Position numbers and translations under genes: made by a program
Shown: in pieces, positions 1-8,729 of the stretch
How the letters are laid out: every line of letters begins with the position of its first letter
Position numbering within the stretch: position 1 is the stretch's first letter
Notes under the pieces: generated by a model
Seen by the model: the letters and a program-made list of their open reading frames with translations, nothing else
Databases searched by the model: none
What the model was told of the DNA's origin: nothing
Assembly: GCA_017744355.1 (NCBI GenBank)
Contig: JAGIBK010000001.1
Span: forward strand, 620,001 to 684,000
DNA length: 64,000 nucleotides
Direction of reading: 5' to 3'
DNA from: a bacterium
Lineage (GTDB): Bacteria; Cyanobacteriota; Sericytochromatia; S15B-MN24; UBA4093

Positions 1-276
1 GGCTCGGCCTACGCGGTCGAAAGCCCGCTGGGCTGGATGCCCCGCTACGAGGACATCGACTGGAAGGGCATGGCCAACTTCGACTTCGGCAAGTTCGACG
101 AGCTGATGGCCATCGACCGCGAAGCCTGGAAGCAGGAGAGCCTCATGCACGAGGAGTTCTTCTTCGGCCTCTTGGACAAGCTCCCCAAGGAGTTCGTCTA
201 CGAGCGTGGTCTCTTGGTGTCCCGTCTCTGGCGCTCGCCCGAGGAGTGGCACCTGGCCCCCGAAATCCAGGAATAA
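1..276 (+). CDS. pckG: Phosphoenolpyruvate carboxykinase (GTP), C-terminal fragment
   Basis: The reading frame is open from the first base and ends at TAA 274-276, so only the last 91 residues are present. The sequence reads through a PLGWMPRYEDIDW segment, then ELMAIDREAW, LPKEF and SRLWRSPEEW. This order matches the C-terminal end of GTP-dependent PEP carboxykinases, which interconvert oxaloacetate and PEP in the cytosol for gluconeogenesis or anaplerosis. The nucleotide-binding and catalytic parts lie outside the window, so the assignment rests on tail similarity from memory. A perfect 12-bp hairpin follows the stop by 25 nt. Confidence 0.72.
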   Translation, partial: GSAYAVESPLGWMPRYEDIDWKGMANFDFGKFDELMAIDREAWKQESLMHEEFFFGLLDKLPKEFVYERGLLVSRLWRSPEEWHLAPEIQE

Positions 277-300
277 GTTCGATCCTGTGATCGCGTGACG

Positions 301-334
301 AATGGCGCAGCCGCCAGCAAGGGGCTGCGCCATT
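301..334 (+). terminator. Hairpin downstream of the PEPCK gene
   Basis: Perfect 12-bp inverted repeat AATGGCGCAGCC (301-312) / GGCTGCGCCATT (323-334) with a 10-nt loop, 25 nt after the PEPCK stop. There is no clear T-run behind it (CGCGCGTCATCTTT), so it is either a weak terminator or an mRNA 3' stabiliser. Confidence 0.5.
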
Positions 335-364
335 CGCGCGTCATCTTTCCAAGGAGGCACCGGT

Positions 365-652
365 ATGGCACAAGAAGCGTCCTTCGCGCGCGATCTCGGC
401 TACCTGGACAAGTTTCTCACCAACCTCAAGACCCACGCCGGGTCCCTGGCCGAGCCGCAGCGCGGCGAGCTGGTCAAACTCCTCGACGAGGAGGTCCAGC
501 GCTGGGATCGGATCAAGGCCCTCTTGAGCGGCGTGGCCGTCGCGCCCCAAGAGACGGCCAGCGCGTCGGCGCCGGCCGTAAAAACAGCCCCTGCCCAGGC
601 GGAACGCGCAGGCAAGGGCTGGACCGTCGGGAGCCTGATGCCGAAGGCTTAG
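365..652 (+). CDS. Small hypothetical protein (95 aa)
   Basis: The start ATG at 365 is chosen because AAGGAGG at 351-357 lies 7 nt upstream; an in-frame ATG at 302 has no such site and would overlap the hairpin. The predicted protein is cytosolic. The N-terminal half is charged and helical (DLGYLDKFLTNLKTHAG, then ELVKLLDEEVQRWDRI); the C-terminal third is Ala/Pro/Thr-rich and low complexity. I recognise no domain. The stop overlaps the convergent gene at 649-921 by 4 nt. Confidence 0.7.
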   Translation: MAQEASFARDLGYLDKFLTNLKTHAGSLAEPQRGELVKLLDEEVQRWDRIKALLSGVAVAPQETASASAPAVKTAPAQAERAGKGWTVGSLMPKA

Positions 653-921
653 AAGGCGCCGAGGTACTGACGGTACAACTGGGAAATCATGCGGGCCATC
701 TCCGATTCGGAGAGGGCCCATTCCAGTACTTCGGGGCCGCGATCGCCGTCCAGCCGACAGGCGCCGCCGTCGACCAGGCTCTCGATCTTCTCCTGCGCTT
801 CGTCGTCGCTGATTTCGGAGGACGAGAAGTCGTCGCGGATCTCGGTGAACTTGTCCGAGCGCGAGATCTGGTAGGCCAGATCGTCCAGGTCGGTCTCGTA
901 GGTGCGGGTTACGCGAGGCAT
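649..921 (-). CDS. Small acidic hypothetical protein (90 aa)
   Basis: Starts at ATG 919-921, directly abutting the stop (922-924) of the upstream gene on the same strand, so the two are almost certainly cotranscribed and translationally coupled. It is rich in Asp/Glu/Ser (DDFSSSEISDDEAQEKIESL) with no signal peptide or membrane segment. No family recognised. Confidence 0.65.
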   Translation of the reverse strand: MPRVTRTYETDLDDLAYQISRSDKFTEIRDDFSSSEISDDEAQEKIESLVDGGACRLDGDRGPEVLEWALSESEMARMISQLYRQYLGAF

Positions 922-1458
922 TTAGGTTCCTCCGCCGGAGCGGCGTGCGGTCGCCTCGGCCTTCCAGTAAAGCGTTCCCCAAGGCACTTCGTCGGAGAAC
1001 TCGGTGGTGGAGCTATCGAGCGAAAGGGTGAGCTGCGCGTTGCGGTAGGGCATCTGGGCGCTGCGGCGGCCCGAGGCCATCACGGTCTTGCGCATGGTGC
1101 GCAGGGTGGTCATGACCTGCTTGAGCTCTTCCGGATGACCGGCGAACTCGCTCATGAAGCGGGTGAGGATGGCGAGGGCAAACTCATCGCTGGTGTCGTT
1201 GGGCAGGGCCACCTCGACCTTCTGGTGCGTGACGCGGCCCTGGTCGTAGTACACCCGCACGATGGTGCCGAGCGAGCCGACCCGGCCGGTGTACAGCACG
1301 CCGCCATCGGCCGAGTCGGGGATAATTTTCCATTGTGACTTCGGCACCCGCTTCAAGAAGCGCTCGAACGAGGCACGGCTGCCGCCCAGGGCGGCTTCGG
1401 CCGGTTGCGGAGTCGCGGCGAAAAGGGTGATCAATCCAAGCAGCAATAGGCGACGCAC
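922..1458 (-). CDS. Secreted hypothetical protein (178 aa)
   Basis: I place the start at GTG 1456-1458, because a GGAAGGGAG Shine-Dalgarno sequence sits 5 nt upstream and the protein then begins with a textbook signal peptide: VRR, a hydrophobic LLLLGLITLF core, and a likely cleavage after PAEA (about residue 22). A longer in-frame start at 1512 would put 18 extra residues before it. The mature part has no motif I recognise; it contains mixed beta-like segments (GGVLYTGRVGSLGTIVRVYY). It is followed with no gap by the 90-aa gene, forming a two-gene unit downstream of the c-di-GMP protein on the same strand. Confidence 0.7.
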   Translation of the reverse strand: MRRLLLLGLITLFAATPQPAEAALGGSRASFERFLKRVPKSQWKIIPDSADGGVLYTGRVGSLGTIVRVYYDQGRVTHQKVEVALPNDTSDEFALAILTRFMSEFAGHPEELKQVMTTLRTMRKTVMASGRRSAQMPYRNAQLTLSLDSSTTEFSDEVPWGTLYWKAEATARRSGGGT

Positions 1459-1525
1459 GTCTACTCCCTTCCTAACCCGGAGAATCATACACCACCTTGG
1501 CCTCAGGCTCAAAGGCGCCGATGAT

Positions 1526-4500
1526 TCAGCGGGTCAGCTGCGGGAGCAGGGGTTCGAGGACGTCGAGGACGGCCGGGTCGAAGTTGCCGCTGGCGCGCAT
1601 CTCGGCGAGCGCCTCGTAGGGCCCGTATGCGGGTCGGTAGGGCTTGGGGGTGGTCATGCCCTCGAAGGCCTCCGCCACGGCGAGGATGCGCGCGAGCAGC
1701 GGGATCTCCTCACCGGCGAGCCCGTCGGGGTAGCCGGTGCCGTTCCAGTGCTCGTGGTGGTGGCGCACGATGGGGACCACCGCCTTGAGCGAGGTGATCG
1801 AGCCGATGAGGCGCGCGCCGATCTCGGGGTGGCTCTCGACGAGGGTGCGCTCTTGGGGGGTGAGGCGCCCCGGCTTGGCGAGGATGGCTTCGGGGAAGGC
1901 AATCTTGCCCAGGTCATGCAGGTAGGCGGCCTGGTGCAGCACGGCGAGATCGTCGGCCCCGAGGCCGAGGCCCTCACCCATGGCCGTCGCGCACCGGACC
2001 AGGTTCTCGGAGTGGCCCGTCGTGACGCCGTCCTTGGCCTCGAGGGCCTCGACCATGTCGACGATCGCCTGGAGGTAGGTGTCCTGGCGATCGTCCTGCA
2101 CCTGGATCCGGGCGATCGCTGCGGCCATGCGGCCCGCGAAGCCCCGTCCCAGGCGCACCGCGGCCAGGCCGTAGGGGGCGTGGGCGAGGCAGAGCAGGAC
2201 CCCCAGGCTTTCGCCGTGGTGGACCAGGGGGAAGAGCGCTGCTTGCTCGGCGCCGATCCGCTCGCAGAAGGCCGACAGGACCTCTGAGTCGAAGGGGGCG
2301 AGGGCCGTGAGGAGCTGGGGCTGCTGGGTGGCCATGGCCTCGGCCATAGGGCCCGAAGTGCTCGGGACGAGCCACTGGATGCGCTCGCCCTCGTCGAGGC
2401 CGCTTGCGGCGCGCAGCCGTAGCTGGCCGAGACCCGGCTGCGGCATGAAGAGCAGCACGGCCCCCGCCCCGAGCGCGTCGTGCGCGAGCCTGACGGCTTC
2501 GAGCAACAGCTCGTCGAGCTCGTAGGCGTCGGCGATGCGCTCTTCGAGGGCCTGGAGGGCGATCAGGTGCGCGTTGGTCTGCTGGTAGTAGGCGTGCCAG
2601 ACCTGGGAGGCTTCGAGCTGGAGGGCGTGGGTGAACCGCTCGACCTCGGTGAGGACTTGGAGGCGCGCCTGAGGCGAGAAGGGAGCCTCTTGGACGTGCC
2701 GGTCGAGCGTCGTGCAGAGCGAGAGAATGAGGCTTTCGCTCTGGGTGAGGGTCATGCCCTGCTGGATCAGGTGCGTGATGGGGGCTTCGAAGCCGAGAGG
2801 GGACTGCAGGCCAAGATCGGCCCCCTCGGGCCGTGCGACGTGCTGGGCGAGGGTGTCGAGCAAGGCGACGAGACGCTCGCGCCAGGCATCGTGGACCTCT
2901 GGCGAGAGCGCGAGACCCTGGAGTTCGAGGCTGCTTTCCAGGCCCTGCATGAGCGGGGAAAGGGCCCCAGCGATCGTCTTCCTCCAGGCCTCAGGGTCGA
3001 GCGGAAGGCGTGAGCGGCCGCGGGCGCGGCGTTTGGCTTCGTCTTGCTCGTCCTGGCGGGGCAGCGCGAGGTGGAAGGTCTGCTCACCGTCCTGGCCGGC
3101 CGCGCAGATGCGATCGCGCCCGGTGCGCTTGGCCTCGTAGAGGGCTGCGTCCGCAAGCTCGATCATGGCCTCGGCGCTGGTCTCGGCCGCTAGGCGCGAG
3201 GCCACCCCGATCGAGACCGTCACCTGCACCGGCGTCTGGGATCGACCCCAGAAGGTGTGGCGCGCCACGTGCTTGCGAATTCGCTCGGCCACTTCGAGGG
3301 CCTGCTCCCGGTTGGTCTCGGGCAGGATGACGGCGAACTCCTCGCCGCCGTAGCGGGCCACCACGTCGGTCTCACGGACGCTGTCCTTGAGGATCTGGCC
3401 CATGGAGCGCAGGACCTGGTCGCCGAGCAGGTGGCCATGGGTGTCGTTGAACTGCTTGAAGTGGTCGACGTCGATCAGGATCAAGGCGATCGGGTAGCCG
3501 AAGCGCGGAGCGCGGCGGAACTCGTTGTCGAGCTGGCGCTGGAAGTACCGGCGGTTGTAGACCCCGGTCAGTCCGTCGGTGATGGCGAGCTGCTGGGTGG
3601 TCTGGTAGAGCTGGGCGTTCTGGATGGCGATCGCCGCGTGGCTCGCGATGAGCGTGAGCAGGCGCTCGCTACGTTCATCGAAGGCGCGGGTCTCATGGTT
3701 GAAGAGGGCGATGACCCCGAGGCGCTTGTCCTCGGCCAGGATCGGAGCCAGAAGTGCGGAGCGGAAGGCCGTCAGGTGCGCTTCGCTGCCGAGCAAGGGG
3801 CCGGTGAGCGCATCGAGACGCACGACCGTCGTGCCTTCGGCCGCCTGGCCGATGATCCCCTGGCCCAGCTGGGCGTCGGGGGTCTTCTCGGCATTGCCCG
3901 GCTGGGTGCGCTGGCGGACCAGGCGATGGCTCGCTCCGTCCAAGAGGTAGATCAAGCATGCGTCATGGGGAACCGCGCGCTTGATCTCGTTGGCGATGAG
4001 CGGCAGGCTCTCGCCCAGGTCGATCTGCGAGCTGATGCGCTGGGCGATCTGGTTGAGGATCGCAAGCTCCTGGTTGGCGACCTCGAGGGCGCGGCGGGAT
4101 TGCCGGACCTTGAGGTAGAGGACCCACAGCACGGCGGTGATGAGCAGGGGGCCGACGAGGAAGGCGGCCCCCATGAGGCCCATGTGCTGGTACAGGACGA
4201 CCATGGTGATCGAGAGCGGGCCCAAGAGCAGGCTCGCGAGCAATTCATACCGGTCGTCCTCCCAGAGGACCTGCCAGAGGGGGATCTGCTTCTCGAGGGC
4301 GATGTAGCCGTTGACCAGGGCGATGTTCACCGCGATCTGGGCGAGGGTGGCGGCGAAGAGGACCCCGAAGTTGAGCGGCGAGAGCAGATCCCGGCTCGCT
4401 GCGTACCCGCCCAGCACGAGCGCCAGGTGCGCTGCTCCGTAGGAGAGGGAGTACTGGGCGAGGTTGAAGGCCGCGAGGCTCCAGTGGCGGCGCTGGACGA

Positions 4501-4786
4501 CGAGGTTGGAGGCCACCGCGATGAGGGCGAGCACCACGATGGTCGGGAAGAGGCCCTGCATCAAGAGCGAGGCGAAGAGGAAGGCGAAGCTCGCCGTCAC
4601 CCGGCCGCCACGGGGCAGGGGAAAGCCCACGAGCTCGGTGGCGACGCCCAAGAGTGCGAATCCCCAGAACATGGGATGCGCAAGCTGCGCGTACTGCGCG
4701 CCGTCGGAGAGTACCCAGGCCGCGAGGCCGAGGCCGAGCGCGGTCACGGCGAAGAAGTAGGCTTTGCCGATCGTCCAGCGTTTCAC
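1526..4786 (-). CDS. Membrane GAF-GGDEF-GAF-HD-GYP protein (c-di-GMP cyclase and phosphodiesterase)
   Basis: An 1086-aa protein starting at GTG 4784-4786 behind GGGAGGT. Residues 1-230 hold about seven hydrophobic segments (a MASE-like membrane sensor). A GAF-like domain follows (about 245-395), then a GGDEF domain with the active A-site GGEEF near residue 478 and, exactly five residues before it, the inhibitory I-site RETD. A second GAF-like domain lies at about 745-890, and the C-terminus (about 900-1085) is an HD-GYP domain with HDLGK (near 957) and HHEHWNGTGYP (near 1013). All catalytic signatures are intact, so by family knowledge it could both make and hydrolyse c-di-GMP. It probably sets the local pool in response to membrane and cytosolic signals. 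Confidence 0.93.
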   Translation of the reverse strand: MKRWTIGKAYFFAVTALGLGLAAWVLSDGAQYAQLAHPMFWGFALLGVATELVGFPLPRGGRVTASFAFLFASLLMQGLFPTIVVLALIAVASNLVVQRRHWSLAAFNLAQYSLSYGAAHLALVLGGYAASRDLLSPLNFGVLFAATLAQIAVNIALVNGYIALEKQIPLWQVLWEDDRYELLASLLLGPLSITMVVLYQHMGLMGAAFLVGPLLITAVLWVLYLKVRQSRRALEVANQELAILNQIAQRISSQIDLGESLPLIANEIKRAVPHDACLIYLLDGASHRLVRQRTQPGNAEKTPDAQLGQGIIGQAAEGTTVVRLDALTGPLLGSEAHLTAFRSALLAPILAEDKRLGVIALFNHETRAFDERSERLLTLIASHAAIAIQNAQLYQTTQQLAITDGLTGVYNRRYFQRQLDNEFRRAPRFGYPIALILIDVDHFKQFNDTHGHLLGDQVLRSMGQILKDSVRETDVVARYGGEEFAVILPETNREQALEVAERIRKHVARHTFWGRSQTPVQVTVSIGVASRLAAETSAEAMIELADAALYEAKRTGRDRICAAGQDGEQTFHLALPRQDEQDEAKRRARGRSRLPLDPEAWRKTIAGALSPLMQGLESSLELQGLALSPEVHDAWRERLVALLDTLAQHVARPEGADLGLQSPLGFEAPITHLIQQGMTLTQSESLILSLCTTLDRHVQEAPFSPQARLQVLTEVERFTHALQLEASQVWHAYYQQTNAHLIALQALEERIADAYELDELLLEAVRLAHDALGAGAVLLFMPQPGLGQLRLRAASGLDEGERIQWLVPSTSGPMAEAMATQQPQLLTALAPFDSEVLSAFCERIGAEQAALFPLVHHGESLGVLLCLAHAPYGLAAVRLGRGFAGRMAAAIARIQVQDDRQDTYLQAIVDMVEALEAKDGVTTGHSENLVRCATAMGEGLGLGADDLAVLHQAAYLHDLGKIAFPEAILAKPGRLTPQERTLVESHPEIGARLIGSITSLKAVVPIVRHHHEHWNGTGYPDGLAGEEIPLLARILAVAEAFEGMTTPKPYRPAYGPYEALAEMRASGNFDPAVLDVLEPLLPQLTR

Positions 4787-4875
4787 GGGGACCTCCCATG
4801 CAAAGAAGCGCGTGGAATTAGAAATCTTAACATAGGCTCAGGCGGGGGTAAACGCCGAAAAATGCCCTCTTTCTT

Positions 4876-4905
4876 TTGACGTGGGGCCCCAAGGGGCGTT
4901 ATCAT
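4876..4905 (+). promoter_or_regulatory. Sigma70-type promoter of typA
   Basis: TTGACG (4876-4881), 18-nt spacer, TATCAT (4900-4905). Transcription would start near 4912, downstream of the ATG at 4904, which therefore cannot be the typA start. Confidence 0.65.
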
Positions 4906-4966
4906 GGACCTCCCCAACTTATTTAGGCCCCTAACGCTTGATGCTCAGGGCACTGAGGAGCATTTT

Positions 4967-6745
4967 TTGAACGAGAAAATCCGCAACGTCGCGATCATTG
5001 CGCACGTCGACCACGGCAAGACCACGCTGGTGGACGGCCTGCTGCGCCAGGGTGGCGTCTTCAAGTCGCACGAAACCGTGGTGGACTGTGTCATGGACTC
5101 CGGAGACCTGGAGCGCGAGCGCGGCATCACCATCTTGGCCAAGAACACCGCCGTCGAGTTCGAAGGCTACAAGATCAACATCCTCGACACCCCCGGCCAC
5201 GCCGACTTCGGCGGCGAGGTGGAGCGCGTCCTCGGCATGGTGGATGGCTGCCTGCTGATCGTGGACGCCTTCGAGGGGCCCATGCCCCAGACCCGCTTCG
5301 TGCTGCGCAAGGCGCTCGAGCAGGGCTTGAAGCCCATCGTCGTCATCAACAAGATCGACCGCCCGGGTGCGCGTCCGCTCGAAGTCATCGACCTGGTGCT
5401 CGACCTCTTCATCGACCTGGGCGCCGACGACGACCAGATCGAGTTCCCGGTCGTCTTCGCCTCGGGCATCAGCGGCTTCGCCAAGAACAAGCTCGAGGAC
5501 GAGTCGGACACCCTGCGTCCCTTGTTCGAGGCCATCCTCAAGCACATCCCGGCTCCCCTGGGGGATGCGAGCAAGCCCCTCCAGCTCCAGGTGACCACCC
5601 TGGACTACTCGGAGTACCTGGGCCGCATCATCGTGGGCCGCGTCCACAACGGCGTGATTCACGCCGCCGAGCAGTGCGTCCTCTTGCGCGCCGACGGCAC
5701 CGTGACCAAGGGCAAGATCTCCAAGCTCTTCACCTTCAGCGGCCTCAAGCGCGTCGAGGTCGAGCAGGCCTCGGCGGGCGACATCGTCGCGATCGCGGGC
5801 TTCCCCGATGCCAACATCGGCGAGACGGTGGCGGATGCGGCCAACCCCAACCCCCTGCCCCTGATCCGCGTCGACGAGCCCACCCTCCAGATGACCTTCT
5901 CGGTCAACGACAGCCCCTTCGCGGGTCGCGAGGGCAAGTACGTCACCACCCGCCAGATCCGTGGGCGCCTCGACAAGGAGCTCGAGAGCAACGTCTCGCT
6001 GCGCGTCGATGAGACCGACACCACCGACGCCTTCCTGGTGAGCGGCCGCGGCGAACTGCACCTCGGCATCCTGGTCGAGACCATGCGCCGCGAGGGCTAC
6101 GAGTTCCAGATCTCGAAGCCCAAGGTCATCTTCCGCGAAATCGACGGAGCGACCTACGAGCCCTTCGAGACCCTGGTGCTCGACGTGCCCGAATGGGCCG
6201 GCGGCGCCTGCATCCAGGCCATCGGCTCGCGCCGGGGCGAGATGCAGAAGATGGCCAACGAGAGCGGCCGCACCATCGTCGAGTTCCTGGTGCCCGCGCG
6301 TGGCCTGATCGGCTTCCGCAGCGAGTTCATCCGCATGACCAAGGGCGAGGGGATCATGAACCACTCGTTCTTCGACTACCAGCCCTTCGCCGGCGACATG
6401 GGTGCCCAGCGCAATGGCGTGCTGATCGCCCATGAGGAGGGCGAGGCCACCTACTACGCGATCCAGAACATGGAGGACCGCGGCGCCTTCTTCATCAAGC
6501 CCCAGACCAAGGTCTACAGCGGCATGATCGTCGGCGAGCACAACCGCCCCACCGACCTCGAGATCAACGTGTGCAAGGCCAAGAAGGTCACGAACATGCG
6601 CTCGGCGGGCGGCGAAGAGCTGGTGCGCCTCACCCCGCCTATCGAGATGAGCCTCGAGCGGGCGATGGAGTACATCGCGGACGACGAGCTGGTGGAGATC
6701 ACGCCCCAGTCGGTCCGCCTGCGCAAGATGAAGCTCAAGCGCTAG
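4967..6745 (+). CDS. typA: Ribosome-associated GTPase TypA/BipA
   Basis: A translational GTPase of the EF-G superfamily that binds 70S ribosomes and assists assembly and stress adaptation. The chosen start is TTG 4967, with GAGGAG 6 nt upstream. It gives a family-typical N-terminus [19 protein letters not shown], with G1 (AHVDHGKT) at residues 12-19, then DTPGHADF (G3) and NKID (G4). Length is 592 aa (family about 605). EF-G-like domains III and V and the BipA-specific C-terminal domain ([20 protein letters not shown]) follow. An upstream ATG at 4904 lies inside the promoter -10 box and is rejected. It stands alone between its own promoter and a terminator. Confidence 0.95.
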   Translation: MNEKIRNVAIIAHVDHGKTTLVDGLLRQGGVFKSHETVVDCVMDSGDLERERGITILAKNTAVEFEGYKINILDTPGHADFGGEVERVLGMVDGCLLIVDAFEGPMPQTRFVLRKALEQGLKPIVVINKIDRPGARPLEVIDLVLDLFIDLGADDDQIEFPVVFASGISGFAKNKLEDESDTLRPLFEAILKHIPAPLGDASKPLQLQVTTLDYSEYLGRIIVGRVHNGVIHAAEQCVLLRADGTVTKGKISKLFTFSGLKRVEVEQASAGDIVAIAGFPDANIGETVADAANPNPLPLIRVDEPTLQMTFSVNDSPFAGREGKYVTTRQIRGRLDKELESNVSLRVDETDTTDAFLVSGRGELHLGILVETMRREGYEFQISKPKVIFREIDGATYEPFETLVLDVPEWAGGACIQAIGSRRGEMQKMANESGRTIVEFLVPARGLIGFRSEFIRMTKGEGIMNHSFFDYQPFAGDMGAQRNGVLIAHEEGEATYYAIQNMEDRGAFFIKPQTKVYSGMIVGEHNRPTDLEINVCKAKKVTNMRSAGGEELVRLTPPIEMSLERAMEYIADDELVEITPQSVRLRKMKLKR

Positions 6746-6759
6746 GTCTTCCTGGTCAT

Positions 6760-6794
6760 GCAGGCCCCGATCCCCTTCAGGGTTCGGGGCCTGC
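6760..6794 (+). terminator. Terminator after typA
   Basis: 11-bp perfect stem GCAGGCCCCGA (6760-6770) / TCGGGGCCTGC (6784-6794), followed by GTGCTTCC; the T-tract is poor. Confidence 0.65.
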
Positions 6795-6819
6795 GTGCTT
6801 CCAGGGGGCGCGTCGCGCC

Positions 6820-6848
6820 TTGCGAGGCGCATTGAGACAGGCTAGAAT
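6820..6848 (+). promoter_or_regulatory. Promoter of coaD
   Basis: TTGCGA (6820-6825), 17-nt spacer, TAGAAT (6843-6848). Predicted leader to the GTG at 6911 is about 55 nt. Confidence 0.55.
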
Positions 6849-6910
6849 TATGAGCGGTTGTTAAAGGCGGTCTTCAGGCCTGATCCACCGCCACTTCACC
6901 GGAGGGCGAC

Positions 6911-7432
6911 GTGTCGCTTGCCATCTATCCCGGGTCCTTCGACCCAATCACCAACGGTCACCTGGACGTGCTGGACCGCGCGAGCCGCATGTTCGACGAG
7001 GTCATCGTCGCCGTGCTCGCCAACCGCACCAAGAACTGCATCTTCACCTTCGAGGAACGGGTCGAGATGATCCGCGAGGTGACCCGCAACATGCCCCGGG
7101 TCAAGGTGGAGAGCTTCAGCGGCCTGACGGCCGACTACGCCAAGCTCAAGGGCGCGAACATCCTCATCCGCGGCCTGCGCGCCGTGTCGGATTTCGACGC
7201 CGAGCTGCGCATCGCCCTGGCGAACAAGAAGCTCAATCCCGAGCTCGAGACCGTCTTCCTCATGACCTCGTCCGAGTACCTGTTCCTGTCGTCGAGTACG
7301 GTCCGCGAGATCGCCTCTCTGGGCGGTCCTACGACCGGGATGGTGCCCGAGCACGTTGCAGAGTGCCTGCGCGCCAAGTTCGCCCCCGTCACCGGGGACG
7401 CCACGAGGAGGAATGTCCTATCTCCCAGCTAG
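6911..7432 (+). CDS. coaD: Phosphopantetheine adenylyltransferase
   Basis: Transfers AMP from ATP to 4'-phosphopantetheine, the penultimate step of coenzyme A synthesis. It starts at GTG 6911 with GGAGGG 4 nt upstream. The nucleotidyltransferase signature YPGSFDPITNGH (residues 6-17, T/HxGH-type) and the C-terminal SSSTVREIASLGG phosphate-binding motif are intact. At 173 aa it is slightly longer than the usual ~160 because of a basic tail. The tail encodes the ribosome-binding site of the next gene, and the two reading frames overlap if the downstream gene uses an upstream start. Confidence 0.95.
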   Translation: MSLAIYPGSFDPITNGHLDVLDRASRMFDEVIVAVLANRTKNCIFTFEERVEMIREVTRNMPRVKVESFSGLTADYAKLKGANILIRGLRAVSDFDAELRIALANKKLNPELETVFLMTSSEYLFLSSSTVREIASLGGPTTGMVPEHVAECLRAKFAPVTGDATRRNVLSPS

Positions 7433-7866
7433 AGAACCTGCTCTTCTCCATCGAAGAGCTCGTCATCAAGAGCATCAAGGTCCCCTTCTCCTCCCGCGCC
7501 GTCGTCGATGAGGAGCGCTTGCTCGATCTCTTGGTCGAGCTGCGCGCGGCGCTGCCCAAGGAGATCGCCGACGCTGAAGCCCTCCTGAGCCAGCGCGACG
7601 AGCTGCTCAGCGAGGCCCACCGCCGCGCCGAGGAGATCATGGTCGAGGCCCGTCAGACGGCTTCGACCCTGCTCGACCAGAGCGAGATCGTGGCGGCGGC
7701 ACAGGCCGAGGCCGAGCGCGTCCGGGCCGACACCGCCCGCGACATCCAGGCCCAGCAGGCCGGCGCCGATCGCTACGCTGACGAGGTCCTCGGCGAGCTC
7801 GAAGCCAAGATCGCCCGAGCCCTCTCGACCATCCAGAACGGCCGCCAGCACCTCGGCGCGGAGTAA
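7363..7866 (+). CDS. Coiled-coil hypothetical protein with an ambiguous start
   Basis: The conserved-looking protein begins around ISQLENLLFSIEELV (ATC codon at 7420). Residues up to the end form a long Ala/Glu/Arg-rich coiled coil (EALLSQRDELLSEAHRRAEEIM), reminiscent of DivIVA-like or ATP-synthase b-like stalk proteins. The only standard in-frame start nearby is GTG 7363, 70 nt inside coaD and with no Shine-Dalgarno sequence. A strong GAGGAGG with ATG 7413 sits at the right place but in another frame; removing one base (such as T7419) would give MSISQLENLL. So the true start is unclear (frameshift, sequence error or non-AUG start). It is tightly coupled to coaD and the nitrilase gene. Confidence 0.7.
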   Translation: MPARQVRPRHRGRHEEECPISQLENLLFSIEELVIKSIKVPFSSRAVVDEERLLDLLVELRAALPKEIADAEALLSQRDELLSEAHRRAEEIMVEARQTASTLLDQSEIVAAAQAEAERVRADTARDIQAQQAGADRYADEVLGELEAKIARALSTIQNGRQHLGAE

Positions 7867-7868
7867 GC

Positions 7869-8729
7869 ATGTCCTCGTACCAGGTATCCATCGCCCAGTT
7901 CGCCCCCATCCTCGGCGGGGTCGACGCCAACCTCGAAACCCACCTGAGACTCTGCGAACAGGCCGCTGCGAGCGGCTCGCGCCTGATCGTCTTTCCCGAG
8001 CTCTCCTTGACGGGCTACTTCGTCAAGGACCTGGTGGGCGAGGTGGCCCTTTCCCTCGATGCGCCCCAGCTGGCTGCCATCCGGCGCGCCTCCGAGCGAA
8101 TTGACGTGGTCTGCGGCTTCATCGAGAAGGCGGACGGCGATCGCCACCACATCGCCTCCGGCTACTTCTCGGGCGGCGAGCTGCTCCACGTGCACCGCAA
8201 GGTCTACCTCCCCACTTACGGCATGTTCGAGGAAGGGCGCTTCATCGCGCCCGGCCGACGCCTGCGGGCCTTCGACGGTCCCTTGGGGCGCACGGCCATC
8301 CTCATCTGCGAGGACCTGTGGCACCCCTCCACGGTCGGGGTGATGGCGGCCGATGGAGCCGACCTGCTGATCGGGGTCGCGGCGTCCCCCGCCCGGGGCT
8401 TCGGGGGCGATCGCCCCGACTCGGCGCGGATATACGAGCAGATGAACCGGGTATACGCCCAGTTGTTCGGCATGAACGTGGTGTTCTCCAACCGGGTCGG
8501 CTTCGAGGACGGGGTCGGCTTCTGGGGCGGGTCCGAGGCGATCTCTCCGACCGGGAGCGAGCTCGTCAAGGCGCCTTACTTCGACGACGCCCTGGTCACG
8601 GCGACCATCGACCCGGCGGATGCGCGCCGGGCGCGACTCGCCACCCCGCTCGGGCGCGACGAGCGCCTCGACGTCACCATCGACGAGCTGAGCCGTATCG
8701 CCACCACCCGTCGCGAGGGACACGCATGA
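7869..8729 (+). CDS. Carbon-nitrogen hydrolase (nitrilase superfamily)
   Basis: A 286-aa amidase-type hydrolase. The catalytic triad is visible: Glu44 in FPELSLTGY, Lys111 in HRKVYLPTYGMF and Cys147 in ILICEDLWHP. The LPTYGMFEEGR stretch resembles the glutaminase domain of NAD+ synthetase, but no synthetase domain follows. It could therefore be a free-standing amidase or a partner for a separate NAD synthase; the substrate cannot be told. It starts 2 nt after the coiled-coil gene's stop and overlaps the next gene by ATGA, indicating an operon from coaD onward. Confidence 0.88.
   Translation: MSSYQVSIAQFAPILGGVDANLETHLRLCEQAAASGSRLIVFPELSLTGYFVKDLVGEVALSLDAPQLAAIRRASERIDVVCGFIEKADGDRHHIASGYFSGGELLHVHRKVYLPTYGMFEEGRFIAPGRRLRAFDGPLGRTAILICEDLWHPSTVGVMAADGADLLIGVAASPARGFGGDRPDSARIYEQMNRVYAQLFGMNVVFSNRVGFEDGVGFWGGSEAISPTGSELVKAPYFDDALVTATIDPADARRARLATPLGRDERLDVTIDELSRIATTRREGHA

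Noticed and set aside
4904..4966. ATG 4904 as start of typA
   Set aside because: It lies inside the promoter -10 (4900-4905); TTG 4967 has a GAGGAG at proper distance and gives the family N-terminus.
4931..6832. Long open frame antisense to typA
   Set aside because: Typical GC-rich shadow: Asp/Glu/His/Val-rich low-complexity composition, no ribosome-binding site, fully inside a conserved gene.
8318..8725. N-terminal extension of the 227-aa secreted protein
   Set aside because: It overlaps the nitrilase gene and would bury the signal peptide that starts at ATG 8726.
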